The notes below the pieces were generated by a model. It was not told the origin of the DNA and made no database searches. It saw only the letters and a program-made list of their open reading frames with translations. This document shows positions 1 to 9,550 of a stretch of DNA of 42,218 bases, in pieces. Positions within the stretch are counted from its first letter, which is position 1. Each line of letters opens with the position of its first letter. A program made the position numbers and the translations under genes. The stretch comes from Pseudomonadales bacterium (GTDB taxonomy: Bacteria; Pseudomonadota; Gammaproteobacteria; Pseudomonadales; JANQJO01), in contig JANQJO010000018.1 in the NCBI GenBank assembly GCA_028281605.1, positions 1-42,218 of the forward strand, read 5' to 3'.

Positions 1-1
1 T

Positions 2-76
<75 letters not shown>

Positions 77-198
77 CTAACATTAACTACTCGATATAAT
101 CAGCATACAAGCTGTGTAGCGACCATTGTCCGCTTCCCTGAACATCTTAAATAATCCAAAAATCTGCTGTCAAAATTTTTAAAAATGCACATACCACA

Positions 199-283
199 TG
201 GTGGAGGGGGCAGGATTCGAACCTGCGAAGGATGAACCGTCAGATTTACAGTCTGATCCCTTTGACCGCTCGGGAACCCCTCC
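199..283 (-). tRNA. tRNA-Tyr (anticodon GTA)
   Basis: This is an 85-nt class II tRNA with a long variable arm, encoded CCA and anticodon loop CTGTAAA, giving GTA. It sits between tRNA-Thr and tRNA-Gly, in the same order as the thrU-tyrU-glyT cluster of E. coli. It is probably processed from one precursor with its neighbours. Confidence 0.97.
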
Positions 284-326
284 TAAAGCCTTTATCATTG
301 CACACAGCATACCTTACTATAAAAAT

Positions 327-402
327 TGGAGCTGGTGAGAGGAGTCGAACCCCCGACCGGCTGATTACAAGTCAGCTGCTCTACCAACTGAGCTACACCA
401 GC
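327..402 (-). tRNA. tRNA-Thr (anticodon TGT)
   Basis: This is a 76-nt cloverleaf with acceptor GCTGGTG, D-arm TAGCTCAGTTGGTAGAGC, encoded CCA and anticodon TGT, which reads ACA. It is the first gene of the cluster. Its 5' end lies about 20 nt downstream of the start point predicted from the promoter at 429-457. Confidence 0.97.
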
Positions 403-428
403 TTTAAATACCAAACAACAGACGCGCA

Positions 429-457
429 ATTCTACGCAAACTTACAATGGAGTTCAA
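429..457 (-). promoter_or_regulatory. sigma-70 promoter of the tRNA cluster
   Basis: On the minus strand TTGAAC (452-457) and TAGAAT (429-434) are separated by exactly 17 nt. They are followed by the GC-rich stretch GCGCG before the expected start point. A GC-rich discriminator is typical of stringently controlled stable-RNA promoters. The -35 box directly abuts the stop codon of the upstream SPOR-like gene, so the cluster can be transcribed separately from it. Confidence 0.7.
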
Positions 458-1210
458 TCAATTACACATAATTTGTTTAATATCTTTATCACTCACTGTA
501 CTTTTAATAGCCAACAAAGCCTCTTCTACAGACATAGATTGATCAATAGGAAGCCATTTAAGTTTAACTGAATACTCAAATACAGTCTTAAGCACCGTCT
601 CCACTTGGGCTTCAACACCCATAGCCAGCGCCCTGTATAAAAAACTTTCCGCAACAGATTTACTCAAAAACGGGCCAGCTGCAATTTTTCCATCCAGCTC
701 ACCTTCTCTCTTTTTTTCCGCCGAGACACCTAAACTTTCTAATTTTGACAACAACTCACTAGCAGCTTCCGTATCGACCTTTCCAGAATCAACCGTTAAC
801 CAATAAGTCGTGGATGCACCAATTTTAGTTTTTATCATTTCTGTAGCAAAGTCTAAATCAACAAATACTTGCATAGCTTGTTTCACAGACTCAACAGAAG
901 TAAAGCGCCCTACCACACGGCACTTCTCCACAACCTCTATACGTTTAAGTTCCTTTTCCTTGGCCACAACAGGCTCAAGAGCCTTATCAGGCACATCTGA
1001 CTCGTCATTTTGCAAAAGTCCAGTAGAATCACCCTGACTGACCTCATGCTCAGACAACAAAACCAAGCTTGGTACATCTGGGTCAATCACCCCAGACCCA
1101 TAAGCCTGTAATTCCTTAAGCTCCTTCGCATTGTGCCAGGGTTTTAGCAAAAACAACCAGAGAAACAGCACGGCATTGGCAATAATCAAGCAAACTGATA
1201 CCCATCTCAT
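458..1210 (-). CDS. SPOR-like single-pass membrane protein
   Basis: The protein has 250 residues. Residues about 4-22 form one hydrophobic segment, suggesting an inner-membrane anchor with the rest in the periplasm. A charged linker follows, with two weakly repeated alpha/beta stretches at about 95-150 and 170-215. The first starts KCRVVGRFTSVESVKQAM, which resembles the pattern of SPOR (septal peptidoglycan-binding) domains. Position supports this: in pseudomonads and relatives a SPOR-domain gene lies between birA (usually birA-coaX) and the Thr-Tyr-Gly tRNAs. Here the gene follows birA by 140 bp and ends against the tRNA promoter. The sequence match to SPOR is weak and the function is inferred mainly from context. 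Confidence 0.6.
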   Translation of the reverse strand: MRWVSVCLIIANAVLFLWLFLLKPWHNAKELKELQAYGSGVIDPDVPSLVLLSEHEVSQGDSTGLLQNDESDVPDKALEPVVAKEKELKRIEVVEKCRVVGRFTSVESVKQAMQVFVDLDFATEMIKTKIGASTTYWLTVDSGKVDTEAASELLSKLESLGVSAEKKREGELDGKIAAGPFLSKSVAESFLYRALAMGVEAQVETVLKTVFEYSVKLKWLPIDQSMSVEEALLAIKSTVSDKDIKQIMCN

Positions 1211-1350
1211 ACTTCAAACACTCAATCACCACACTCAGGCAAACACACTCATGACTGTAAACTGCAATAGACGCGGGTACCACTGAGTATAACAGAATAG
1301 CAAAATGAGCAATATATAAGCTTATCAGAGACTATCGAAAATAAAAAACA

Positions 1351-2328
1351 TTAATCTATATACTCAATTTCTGCACCACTAAAAGACTCTAAACCCTCTT
1401 TTGTTTCAAGCTTAAGCCTTCCGCTGTGATCAATGCCTTTTACACGCCCTTGCACACGTTGGCCATCAATCACAAGCTGCACCGCTTTTTCTGATAATGC
1501 ATCGTACTGCGGCCATCTTGACAAGTAACTATTCAAACCATCAGCTTCCAAAGCCTCATACAGACCAAGCAGTATAGCAATAATACCTGAAATCACCTTA
1601 TTTCTGTCTAAGCCAGTCTGCACCAACTCTTGCAAATAAGCTAAATTCTCTGTTTCTTTTGAACGCGCCATCATCGCCGGCGTTCTAAGGTTCAAGGACA
1701 CCCCTACAACCAAGTGACACACTCCTGCGACATCCCCTTTCAACTCTGAAACTACTTCACCCAACTTCTTGTCTTTTGCAAAAATCTCATTGGGCCATCT
1801 CACAGAACAATAATCTGACCCAAGCATCAGAGACTCCAAAACAGCGATCGAAGCAGCCGCATTAACTTTTTCCAACGAGCCCACACCTTGTTGTATCTTT
1901 GCGCCCATAGATAAATACACATTTGAGCCAAAAGTTGAGCCCCAAACTCTACCATAGCGTGCTCTACCTGCCACTTGAGACTCTGAAATACAAACAAAAG
2001 GGGCTCTTCTATCAGGAATAGCTTTTACAATTTTATCCATGACATAAAGGTTCGTTGAATCAACCACATCAACTAAATCCAAACAAGGTGCAACGTCATG
2101 GCTACTAGCCCCTAAAGCCTGAGTTATTTTCGCTCTATCTAAAAGATCGACCCCTCCTGGAATTTGATAACCCTTACCCGGTACAGCGTGTACGGTTAAA
2201 CCAAAATCCCCAAGCTTTTTAATCTGCTTCCAAACAGCAGCTCGACTCACTTCGAGTTGTTTGCCAATCTCAGAGCCAGAGTGAAACTTACCATCTGATA
2301 ATATTCGAACTAATCGCTTATTCAACAC
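1351..2328 (-). CDS. birA: Biotin-protein ligase / biotin operon repressor BirA
   Basis: The enzyme makes biotinyl-AMP and transfers biotin to the carboxyl carrier protein of acetyl-CoA carboxylase. The bifunctional form also represses biotin genes. An N-terminal winged helix is visible (SGSEIGKQLEVSRAAVWKQI), followed by VPGKGYQIP as in E. coli BirA. The ligase domain carries GRARYGRVW for the adenylate-binding GRGRRGR loop, with A replacing the second G, then RWPNEIF and KKLGEVVSEL. A C-terminal SH3-like domain follows. The length of about 325 residues fits the family (321 in E. coli). The start is uncertain because no ATG is in frame: GTG at 2328, TTG at 2325 and an upstream TTG at 2358 are all possible. 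No pantothenate kinase gene (coaX) follows it, unlike in pseudomonads. Confidence 0.93.
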   Translation of the reverse strand: MLNKRLVRILSDGKFHSGSEIGKQLEVSRAAVWKQIKKLGDFGLTVHAVPGKGYQIPGGVDLLDRAKITQALGASSHDVAPCLDLVDVVDSTNLYVMDKIVKAIPDRRAPFVCISESQVAGRARYGRVWGSTFGSNVYLSMGAKIQQGVGSLEKVNAAASIAVLESLMLGSDYCSVRWPNEIFAKDKKLGEVVSELKGDVAGVCHLVVGVSLNLRTPAMMARSKETENLAYLQELVQTGLDRNKVISGIIAILLGLYEALEADGLNSYLSRWPQYDALSEKAVQLVIDGQRVQGRVKGIDHSGRLKLETKEGLESFSGAEIEYID

Positions 2329-2358
2329 AATCCTCACACTCCATTGAATAACTGGCAA

Positions 2359-3070
2359 CGCCTATGAAACAGAGCAAGTGACCAAAAGCATCCTAACCTA
2401 TCACTTCAAGCACTCGCCACAGTCACACACAACGGCATAACATTAAATTTTTAATTACCTTTAACCAAGAAACCATACTAGTCTCATGGTTAGCCCCACT
2501 ATTTTGACAGGACACCAGTAAACATCAAGTAGACAAAAGAAGAAAATTCTTAATTTCTATCCTTGTTTTTAACTTTTTGCCTTCTACCTACATCTCTTCA
2601 TAATCATTCTTCTATATCAATCAAAACTAAACACCAGATATTAAAGAATCACTTAGTTAATAACCCAATAAATCCATTGTATAATACTAAAGTGCCTAAC
2701 ACTAACTCTCTAGTCACAGGCAAATCAAACAAACGATTCATGGCTCTCCTTACCAAGCTCCAGATTCTAATCCATTGTACACATCAAATTCCAGCCCTAA
2801 ATCTTCAAACAACAAGCTTTATTCTTCAAAACACATGTCCAAATCATTGGTTATAGTCAACCACAAAAAAATGGATGCTTTTTAAACTCACTAAATACAT
2901 AATATCAAACAAATCACTACCTTCCACTCCAATCAATGAAAAGAAAACTATTTGAAAATAAATACTTGCGAGAGTTCATACAATAGATTATGCTACCCAA
3001 CGTCTTAATTCAAACCTTGAATGCAGCTCAGTTAATAATCATAAAAAGAGACTGAAAGGAATTTTGACTT
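2359..3070. other. AT-rich intergenic region, no supported gene
   Basis: About 710 bp separate the divergent birA and the plus-strand gene at 3071. The stretch is A+T-rich. A 97-codon open frame at 2563-2856 has low-complexity composition and no convincing ribosome site, so it is not called. The only functional signal seen is the Shine-Dalgarno AAAGGA ending at 3060, which serves the gene at 3071. The region probably holds that gene's promoter, but no clear -35/-10 pair was found. Confidence 0.5.
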
Positions 3071-5548
3071 ATGATGAATACAATCAACAGATCATGTCAA
3101 AACAACACTAGACTTACTGAAAAAAATTCGATAAAAAAAAGAAAACGCCCTCAAAATCGCTGGCAATTCATTACGTACATTACCCCAGAAACAGCCTCTA
3201 AACTAAACAACCTAAAGAACCGGCTCAAGAAATTTTTCACTCCCAGCTGTTTTCGTAGTGCCAATCAAACAATATCACATGATACCTTCAACCATAAACA
3301 CTTCACACCAATAACATCTGCTCAAGAAACCCCAACAACTCCAAAAGATAGAAAATCCCACAAACTCCAGAAAGTAAAAAATCCCATACGACCCATACAA
3401 AGAACTGTCACGAGCTTCATCACATGTCATGGCAGCGGAGAGCCTGTTAATAAAACTGGAGATGTAAAAAGTATAATATCCGCCCATTTTCTCTCAGACC
3501 AACCTAAAAGAACGAGTTTATATGAACAACCACTCAACCAACTAAAAAACACTACGCCCCCTATTCTTAGAACAGTCTCTAACACTATAAGTAAAATCAA
3601 GTCATTGACAGGTACATTTATCTATCAAACTCAATTCACCGTTATGCCTTATATTTACGTAAACTATCTACTACCCATGATATTTAAAAAAATAATACCC
3701 TCAAAAAGAATTCTCAATCTATTACTCGATTCCATCATGAATATCACAAAAAATCGCAGCCACTTTATCAAAATTTTAAAAAGTTTGTTATTCCCCCCCT
3801 ATAGCATTAAGAGCTTGTCTTACATCCAATACGGCTTCATTTCATCATTCAATTTCATACTCAATCACATCGAACAAATTAGTATTCATCATAAAGAACA
3901 GATCATGTCCTTTGAATCCAGCATAACAGTGTGCGTGTTAGCATGTACAGTTGTACTCTTGCTATCTCATGTCCGAGACGGCGGCATGTTAAGAGATCTC
4001 ATATACAGACTCAAAGAATCTGATCTTATTAAAGCTTACCATAGAACCTCTATTCCACAACGAGCCCCAGCACTGGCTTGGCGCAGCAAAACAGAAACTG
4101 AATCAGGGTTACATTTTAGTATAGCATTAGCAGGGTGCGGGCAAGTTAAAACTGTTTTAAACACAGGTATTATCATGACACCCGGCTGGATCGACTACCA
4201 ATATAATAAAAACGGCGAATTACTCTATAAAACGAAACCTCTGTCAAAGATACGTAATACACCAAATACCAATAAAGACTCCAATCTGATAAGGAACCTG
4301 TTATGGCATCTGATAAGATTAGCGAGCGGTGATCTATACGGACCTAATAAACACATCGCAATAAACAATCTTTGTAACGGCACAGGTATTGCGTTCAATG
4401 GCGGCAATGCTGAAAGCATGGTTAATATCACGACCAACCACCCTGACTTATCTAAAATAGTCGAAGAATTAACCCCAGGTGAAAAATTGCAATTCAAGCA
4501 GTGTGTCCTTGCTTTCAGCCGTGGTACAGGCAGTGCCATGGTAGGCATTCCTGCGCTTTCAAACACACTAAAAGAAAAATATGAAAACAAAATAGTCCCT
4601 TATATCAGAGGGATACTCATTGACCCAGTATTAGCTAGCAAAGAAATCGACCCTCAAGAACTTGAACAAAACATTAGAGAATTTTTAAGTCATACCCCAA
4701 ACTGTAAGTTCACCGTTTTGTTAGCCTTGGACGAAAGACGCTCCACATTTGAAACTTGTTTCGAATGGTATAAACTCAAAAAAGAATTTCCAAGTCAGAT
4801 TGAAATTCAGTTACTGCCTGGCCCTCATGGCTTTATGGACTACGAAACACATCCTCTAACTGCCAAAATTGCCGAACAAATCATTGCAACTCGTTTAATA
4901 CAAGATGGCATACGACCCGAAATCTACAGCAAGCTGATAAAACCTAAAGCAGAGCAACTACAAGACTGTGAAAAATTATTTTTAGAAAAAGAAAACTACT
5001 CTGCCACAGGGCAAACTTGGCGCAAGCCTTTTTACAATCTTGAAGCTGGTCTCATATCAAATGGCGAATTCAAAGAAAGAGCACTGGTGAAACACACAAA
5101 AGAAGGACACTATGGTGAATTAAATACTGCGTTTCTCAACGACTGGCATCTGGAAGTACTTTCAGAACTTTACCCTAGGCTTCTTATATTTATCAAAGAA
5201 ACACTGAAACCTGAAGTACAAAAGAATCCAAAAGCATTTTATCTGAACACAGAGCAACTTAAAGAAATTAAATCTATTGAAAAAATTAACACTGCTGAAG
5301 CATTACTGTCATTGTTAATTAAATTCTTACCTGAAAACGGACCTACTGCAAACGCCTTAATACAAGATGAAAACTTAAGAGCCGAAATAAAATCTTTTTG
5401 TGAAGAAACATCAGAAAGATCAACAGGCCTAGCCTATCTTAAAAAAATATTACTACCAATCACTTTCGATAAAAAGCAAGGCAATGGACCCAAGCTGCTG
5501 ACCATTGTAAAAGCTGTCACAGTCCCAAGTCCTTCACCTGTCATATAA
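3071..5548 (+). CDS. Large DUF2235-like alpha/beta-hydrolase protein, possible effector
   Basis: The protein has 825 residues and belongs to no family I can name with certainty. Residues 1-280 are basic and low in complexity. A hydrophobic segment lies at about 284-299. The core at about 345-600 resembles DUF2235/Tle-type hydrolases. N-G-T-G at about 436-439 stands where those proteins have DGTGN. A-F-S-R-G at about 481-485 corresponds to the GFSRGA nucleophile elbow (Ser483). Asp518 in LIDPV and His586 in GPHGFMD could complete a Ser-Asp-His triad. The C-terminal 225 residues are helical and unassigned. DUF2235 enzymes are often secreted phospholipases, but neither secretion nor substrate can be read here. 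The start ATG follows AAAGGA by 10 nt. The gene converges on mucD with a 9-bp gap. Confidence 0.55.
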   Translation: MMNTINRSCQNNTRLTEKNSIKKRKRPQNRWQFITYITPETASKLNNLKNRLKKFFTPSCFRSANQTISHDTFNHKHFTPITSAQETPTTPKDRKSHKLQKVKNPIRPIQRTVTSFITCHGSGEPVNKTGDVKSIISAHFLSDQPKRTSLYEQPLNQLKNTTPPILRTVSNTISKIKSLTGTFIYQTQFTVMPYIYVNYLLPMIFKKIIPSKRILNLLLDSIMNITKNRSHFIKILKSLLFPPYSIKSLSYIQYGFISSFNFILNHIEQISIHHKEQIMSFESSITVCVLACTVVLLLSHVRDGGMLRDLIYRLKESDLIKAYHRTSIPQRAPALAWRSKTETESGLHFSIALAGCGQVKTVLNTGIIMTPGWIDYQYNKNGELLYKTKPLSKIRNTPNTNKDSNLIRNLLWHLIRLASGDLYGPNKHIAINNLCNGTGIAFNGGNAESMVNITTNHPDLSKIVEELTPGEKLQFKQCVLAFSRGTGSAMVGIPALSNTLKEKYENKIVPYIRGILIDPVLASKEIDPQELEQNIREFLSHTPNCKFTVLLALDERRSTFETCFEWYKLKKEFPSQIEIQLLPGPHGFMDYETHPLTAKIAEQIIATRLIQDGIRPEIYSKLIKPKAEQLQDCEKLFLEKENYSATGQTWRKPFYNLEAGLISNGEFKERALVKHTKEGHYGELNTAFLNDWHLEVLSELYPRLLIFIKETLKPEVQKNPKAFYLNTEQLKEIKSIEKINTAEALLSLLIKFLPENGPTANALIQDENLRAEIKSFCEETSERSTGLAYLKKILLPITFDKKQGNGPKLLTIVKAVTVPSPSPVI

Positions 5549-5557
5549 ATTTTCAAA

Positions 5558-6958
5558 TCACTGAACATTGGTAATTCTGATCGCAACAAACCGCGAATTA
5601 CCCTTACGATTAATTTGCATTGGCACACTTTTTCCAACAGGCAATGTTCGAATAATCTCTTTTAAATCCTTAATGGATTTAACTTTTTTATAATTAAGCG
5701 CCAAAACAATATCACCCTGCCTAATTCCAGCCTCTCGTGCGGGCCCTTCACCCACCTGTGTGACTTGCACCCCATGGCTGACTTGCCACTTGCGTTTTTG
5801 TTCTCTCGTCAACTCCTCAGCCTGCAAATTCAATTTGTTTTTATAGGTCTTTGTTTTAGTTTTATACACATCTTTTTCTTCTTTAGGCAACTCCCCTACC
5901 TTCACTTTCAATACTTTACGAGCTCCTTCCCTCATCACAACCACTTCTGCTTTAGTCCCAGGCAAAACTCGACCAACTAACGGAGGCAGTTCAGAAGCCA
6001 AATTTAAACGTTGGCCGTTAAAGCTTAAAATAATATCGCCTGGTTTAATCCCTGATTTTTCAGCCGGTCCCTCTTCAACCAACTCAGCCACCAAAGCACC
6101 TCTGGCATTCTTTAAACCAAAAGACTCTGCTAAATCCCGACTGACTTCTTGTATCAAAACACCTAACCAACCTCTGCTAACGTGTCCCTCACTTTTCAAT
6201 TGGTCAACAACTTCCATTGCTACATCTATTGGAATAGCAAAGGATAGCCCCATAAACCCGCCGGTTTTACTAAAAATTTGTGCATTGACACCCACCACTT
6301 CACCTGAAAGGTCAAACAAAGGCCCACCTGAGTTGCCCGGATTAATTGCAACATCTGTTTGAATAAAGGGTACGTAATTATCCCGAGGCAAACTACGGCC
6401 TTTTGCACTGACGATACCTGCCGTGACAGTATTTTCAAAACCATAAGGGGAACCGATAGCGACAACCCATTCACCCACTTTTAACTGAGAAGACTGACCA
6501 AGCCGAACAAAAGGTAAACTTTTTGCCTCAACCTTAAGCAAAGCAATATCACTTCGAGAGTCAGTACCAATCACTTCCGCTTCTAGCTCCCGTCTATCAG
6601 TCAAACGTACAAAAATTTGATCGGCCCCCTTAACAACATGATAATTTGTTAAGATGTACCCATCCGCTGACAAAACAAAACCTGAACCCAAAGACTGTTT
6701 CTCTTGATGCGGCATTTCAAACGGCTCCCCGAAAAAGTGCCGAAATATTTCTGGGATCTCCCCGTAATACCCTTCTGGAAAACGCCCTTGAGCCCATGAA
6801 CTCTTGCTCTTTTGAATAGTACTGATATTCACAACCGCAGGGCCTTGAGACCGAATTAACTGGGTAAAATCTGGCAACACGGCCGCATAGCTAGACACAG
6901 AAAACCACAAACCCAGCAGCAAAGACAAAATCACTGAGTTGATTTTAATACCTTTCAT
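5558..6958 (-). CDS. mucD: Periplasmic serine endoprotease MucD/DegP
   Basis: This HtrA-type protease and chaperone removes misfolded proteins from the periplasm. A signal peptide covers about residues 1-26, ending SSYAA. The trypsin-like domain shows His107 (TNYHVV), Asp137 (RSDIALL) and Ser210 (NPGNSGGPL) in normal order. Two PDZ domains follow at about 255-345 and 375-460. The length of 466 fits Pseudomonas MucD (474). It is the last gene of the rpoE-rseA-rseB-rseC-mucD operon and starts 40 bp after rseC. In Pseudomonas, MucD limits AlgU activity and alginate production; that role is inferred from the shared gene order. Confidence 0.95.
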   Translation of the reverse strand: MKGIKINSVILSLLLGLWFSVSSYAAVLPDFTQLIRSQGPAVVNISTIQKSKSSWAQGRFPEGYYGEIPEIFRHFFGEPFEMPHQEKQSLGSGFVLSADGYILTNYHVVKGADQIFVRLTDRRELEAEVIGTDSRSDIALLKVEAKSLPFVRLGQSSQLKVGEWVVAIGSPYGFENTVTAGIVSAKGRSLPRDNYVPFIQTDVAINPGNSGGPLFDLSGEVVGVNAQIFSKTGGFMGLSFAIPIDVAMEVVDQLKSEGHVSRGWLGVLIQEVSRDLAESFGLKNARGALVAELVEEGPAEKSGIKPGDIILSFNGQRLNLASELPPLVGRVLPGTKAEVVVMREGARKVLKVKVGELPKEEKDVYKTKTKTYKNKLNLQAEELTREQKRKWQVSHGVQVTQVGEGPAREAGIRQGDIVLALNYKKVKSIKDLKEIIRTLPVGKSVPMQINRKGNSRFVAIRITNVQ

Positions 6959-6998
6959 AAACGCTCTAACCCCCCCAAAAACTACTATCTACATTCAT

Positions 6999-7514
6999 CT
7001 AAATATTAGGACATCTCTCTAACAGAACAAGTTCCTGTAACAAGCTCTTGGCCCATATTTTTTGCAAACAACTGACCATGTAAAACCCAATTCCAAACCC
7101 AAAAACCATTCCTAGCAATAACTTTAAGTCCAAAGACCATATATTGGGTAGCAGCTCCTGCATCATAACAGAACCCAGAATCAAACATAACAGTGGTACG
7201 ATATACACAAGCAAGACACTGTATAACAAACCCTGTTTTGGCAACCCTAACATTACAGACTGGCCTGGACGCAAATCAATTGGCATTATAGGTGTAATTG
7301 GCATAAAAAGAGGCGGCTTTCGCTGAGAAAACAGCAAACGATTAAAAAGCCCTACCCCACAACCTTTACCCTGTTGACAAGGAACACAGGCCGATTCTGC
7401 ACATGGCTCAACCCAAACACCAGCAGGCTCAACCGCAACCACTGTAGCTAATTGTAGCAATAATGATGTCATCTCAACAGGCTTTGTCTTATGCAGCTTC
7501 AAAGAAGGCATCAT
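6999..7514 (-). CDS. rseC: RseC/MucC family membrane protein
   Basis: The protein has 171 residues of the RseC_MucC family. The N-terminal part has the redox-like cysteine set C38, C43, C46 and C52. Two transmembrane helices follow at about 97-120 and 130-150, which is the family layout. In E. coli, RseC is an inner-membrane modulator of sigma-E and is linked to the SoxR-reducing system; in Pseudomonas, MucC has a minor effect on AlgU. The start at 7514 follows a GAGG element and lies 13 bp after the rseB stop. An internal Met15 aligns better with the shorter E. coli protein but has no ribosome site at proper spacing. Confidence 0.9.
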   Translation of the reverse strand: MMPSLKLHKTKPVEMTSLLLQLATVVAVEPAGVWVEPCAESACVPCQQGKGCGVGLFNRLLFSQRKPPLFMPITPIMPIDLRPGQSVMLGLPKQGLLYSVLLVYIVPLLCLILGSVMMQELLPNIWSLDLKLLLGMVFGFGIGFYMVSCLQKIWAKSLLQELVLLERCPNI

Positions 7515-7527
7515 ACAACATCAAGCC

Positions 7528-8523
7528 TCAGGGATGCGAATCAATAGATATCTTCTGCATAGACAAGGCCCCCAATACGGCCTTTGCAGTCACTAACGGC
7601 ACTTCTCCCATCAAAGTTGCAACATAATCAGAAGAAGGCATCAGTTGACTGTAAGTAAGCGTTGCGCCTTGTCGCACCGTTGGCAGCACTCCTTGTTGCT
7701 TTTGATAAGGCTCAACAAAAATCGTAAAAGTACTCAAGCCATCACTGTACATTTGCATGACAAAATTCCGCATTTTTGGCATGACACTATGAAAATGACT
7801 ACGAGCCTTCACAAACCCCGCAGGTAACCAACCCAAAGTCCAGTTCACTTCACCACTATTTGCACTGTTCGTGCCTACGTGCTCAGATGACTCATGCTTA
7901 AATACAGAGCCTAATGTTGGGTCCGGCTCAAAAGCCTCCAGACCAAATTCAGGGTTTTTATCTAAGTGCGCATATTCATATTGTTCATAAACAGAACCAT
8001 CTTGAGACAGCGTATGTGATTTCAACAACAACCCGCTGTCAACATCAACCCAAAACCGATAAGCAAAACGGTATTGATCTTTAGGCCGAATCTGCAGCTG
8101 CAATGCATTGAAACCAGCCACGCGATCGCTGTTAATCATATCAACGGAGTAATACTGATGGATTTGCTGCAGCCGTTGGCTTACACCCAACGATGATGAA
8201 AAAGGAAAAACTTGTACTTGTTCATGGCGTGATAAAGGTTGACCAGGGTACACACAAATGACTTTATCTCCCTGGCGAATCACTTCTGCAGCCACGCTTC
8301 CCAAATGACTCACTCGGGCATACTCAACACCGTCTAAAAAAGCGTGCCTGACACGAACCACACGCATTTTATCACCGGTTAAATGCACTAGACGCCCATC
8401 ATAAGCCGTCGTTTTCTGGGCTTGATCCATACGCTTAAGCCAGTCTAAAGCTTCGCTGGCAGTCACTGTATTCGCCATTATGGCAACATACAAACAAAAC
8501 AGGTAAGAGGCAATATTATTCAT
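7528..8523 (-). CDS. rseB: Sigma-E regulatory protein RseB/MucB
   Basis: This periplasmic protein binds the periplasmic tail of the anti-sigma factor RseA/MucA, protects it from proteolysis and senses mislocalised lipoproteins. A signal peptide is visible (YLFCLYVAIMANTVTA), then EALDWLKRM and a conserved large LolA-like domain with YDGRLVHLTG and VRVRHAFLDG. A smaller C-terminal domain follows. I place the start at the ATG at 8523, which overlaps the rseA stop in the 8-bp sequence ATGAATAA and implies translational coupling. A longer frame starting at 8571 would place extra charged residues before the signal peptide. The length of 331 is close to that of MucB (316). Confidence 0.93.
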   Translation of the reverse strand: MNNIASYLFCLYVAIMANTVTASEALDWLKRMDQAQKTTAYDGRLVHLTGDKMRVVRVRHAFLDGVEYARVSHLGSVAAEVIRQGDKVICVYPGQPLSRHEQVQVFPFSSSLGVSQRLQQIHQYYSVDMINSDRVAGFNALQLQIRPKDQYRFAYRFWVDVDSGLLLKSHTLSQDGSVYEQYEYAHLDKNPEFGLEAFEPDPTLGSVFKHESSEHVGTNSANSGEVNWTLGWLPAGFVKARSHFHSVMPKMRNFVMQMYSDGLSTFTIFVEPYQKQQGVLPTVRQGATLTYSQLMPSSDYVATLMGEVPLVTAKAVLGALSMQKISIDSHP

Positions 8524-9484
8524 CAGCCGTATCAAGCCGACCGTCCAACACTCCAGTTGCAGTCGATACAAAATCAGCAGCCACAGGCAAATCTACTACT
8601 CGTGCAAAATCGACCGCACCTGCAGAGCTATGCAGAACAACATTCCCTGTATGAAGTAAATAATAAGAATTTAACTTAGACTGCTCAACTGGACTCAAGG
8701 TCGCAACCGACACCATATTGGAACGAGATGGCACAACATCAGAGCGCGGCAAAGATACAACCCGCGACCGTGTTAACACCGTATTGTTTTGTTCAGATAA
8801 AGCGCTAGCAGGAAGACCAGCAGCATATTGGGTACTATAAGGCCTTGAGGCAGAAGAAACCGTCGTAAATGCCGCTTGACCTACAGCTGGCACTTTTCGC
8901 AAATCAGTCGCAACAGTTGTTGCAGTAGAAACCTGCGCTAAGGTTCTAGGCATATCAAGTTGCTCAACCTCAGTCACATCAGCGACAATGGCTGACTCAA
9001 CTGGAGTATTCATATTTTGCGTCTGCAAAGTCCATACTGACAAAATCGCAAAACAAACACTGGCGGCCACACCCAACTGAACCAAAGACTGCACCCCAGA
9101 AAACCGTTTGAAAAAAGATGAGCGCCCAGAGGATTTTACAGGACCAAGATGACGCTCAGCATTCACAAGAGAACTGTTGACAGCTGTCTCAGACTCCGAA
9201 CCAGGGCTGTCATTCACAGCCTGTGGAGCAACATAAGCCGTTTGTAAAAGTAAGACATTATCTTCCTGTACTCCTTGTAGTTGCTGCCTAAGCCTAGCCG
9301 ATAAGTCCAAAGGACGACCGCAATAACCTTCTCGTAAAACAGCTCTGTGGTATTGAAGGTGGTTATAATACTCTAACAACTCTGGCGATTGATGCACTTT
9401 GTGCAACAGTGTCTCAAGTTCATGCCCAGACAATTCACCATCCAATAATGCTGAAAGCAGCTCTTTGTCTTGATCATCCATCAT
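8516..9484 (-). CDS. rseA: Anti-sigma-E factor RseA/MucA
   Basis: This membrane anti-sigma factor holds RpoE/AlgU at the inner membrane and is destroyed by regulated proteolysis under envelope stress. The N-terminal domain begins MMDDQDKELLSALLDGEL, close to the RseA/MucA sigma-binding start. A single transmembrane helix lies at about 133-153, followed by a periplasmic tail. At 322 residues it is longer than E. coli RseA (216) and MucA (194). The extra length lies in a Ser/Thr/Val-rich cytosolic linker and an extended periplasmic region. It lies 66 bp after rpoE and overlaps rseB. Confidence 0.92.
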   Translation of the reverse strand: MMDDQDKELLSALLDGELSGHELETLLHKVHQSPELLEYYNHLQYHRAVLREGYCGRPLDLSARLRQQLQGVQEDNVLLLQTAYVAPQAVNDSPGSESETAVNSSLVNAERHLGPVKSSGRSSFFKRFSGVQSLVQLGVAASVCFAILSVWTLQTQNMNTPVESAIVADVTEVEQLDMPRTLAQVSTATTVATDLRKVPAVGQAAFTTVSSASRPYSTQYAAGLPASALSEQNNTVLTRSRVVSLPRSDVVPSRSNMVSVATLSPVEQSKLNSYYLLHTGNVVLHSSAGAVDFARVVDLPVAADFVSTATGVLDGRLDTADE

Positions 9485-9550
9485 TAGAAAACCCTCAAAA
9501 TAAGGTTGTTTCAGTACACTCTATAACACTATAACACTCGTATGTAATGT

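Noticed and set aside
2563..2856. 97-codon open frame upstream of the hydrolase-like gene
   Set aside because: Low-complexity composition, no ribosome site and no family resemblance; AT-rich spacer of this kind often stays open by chance.
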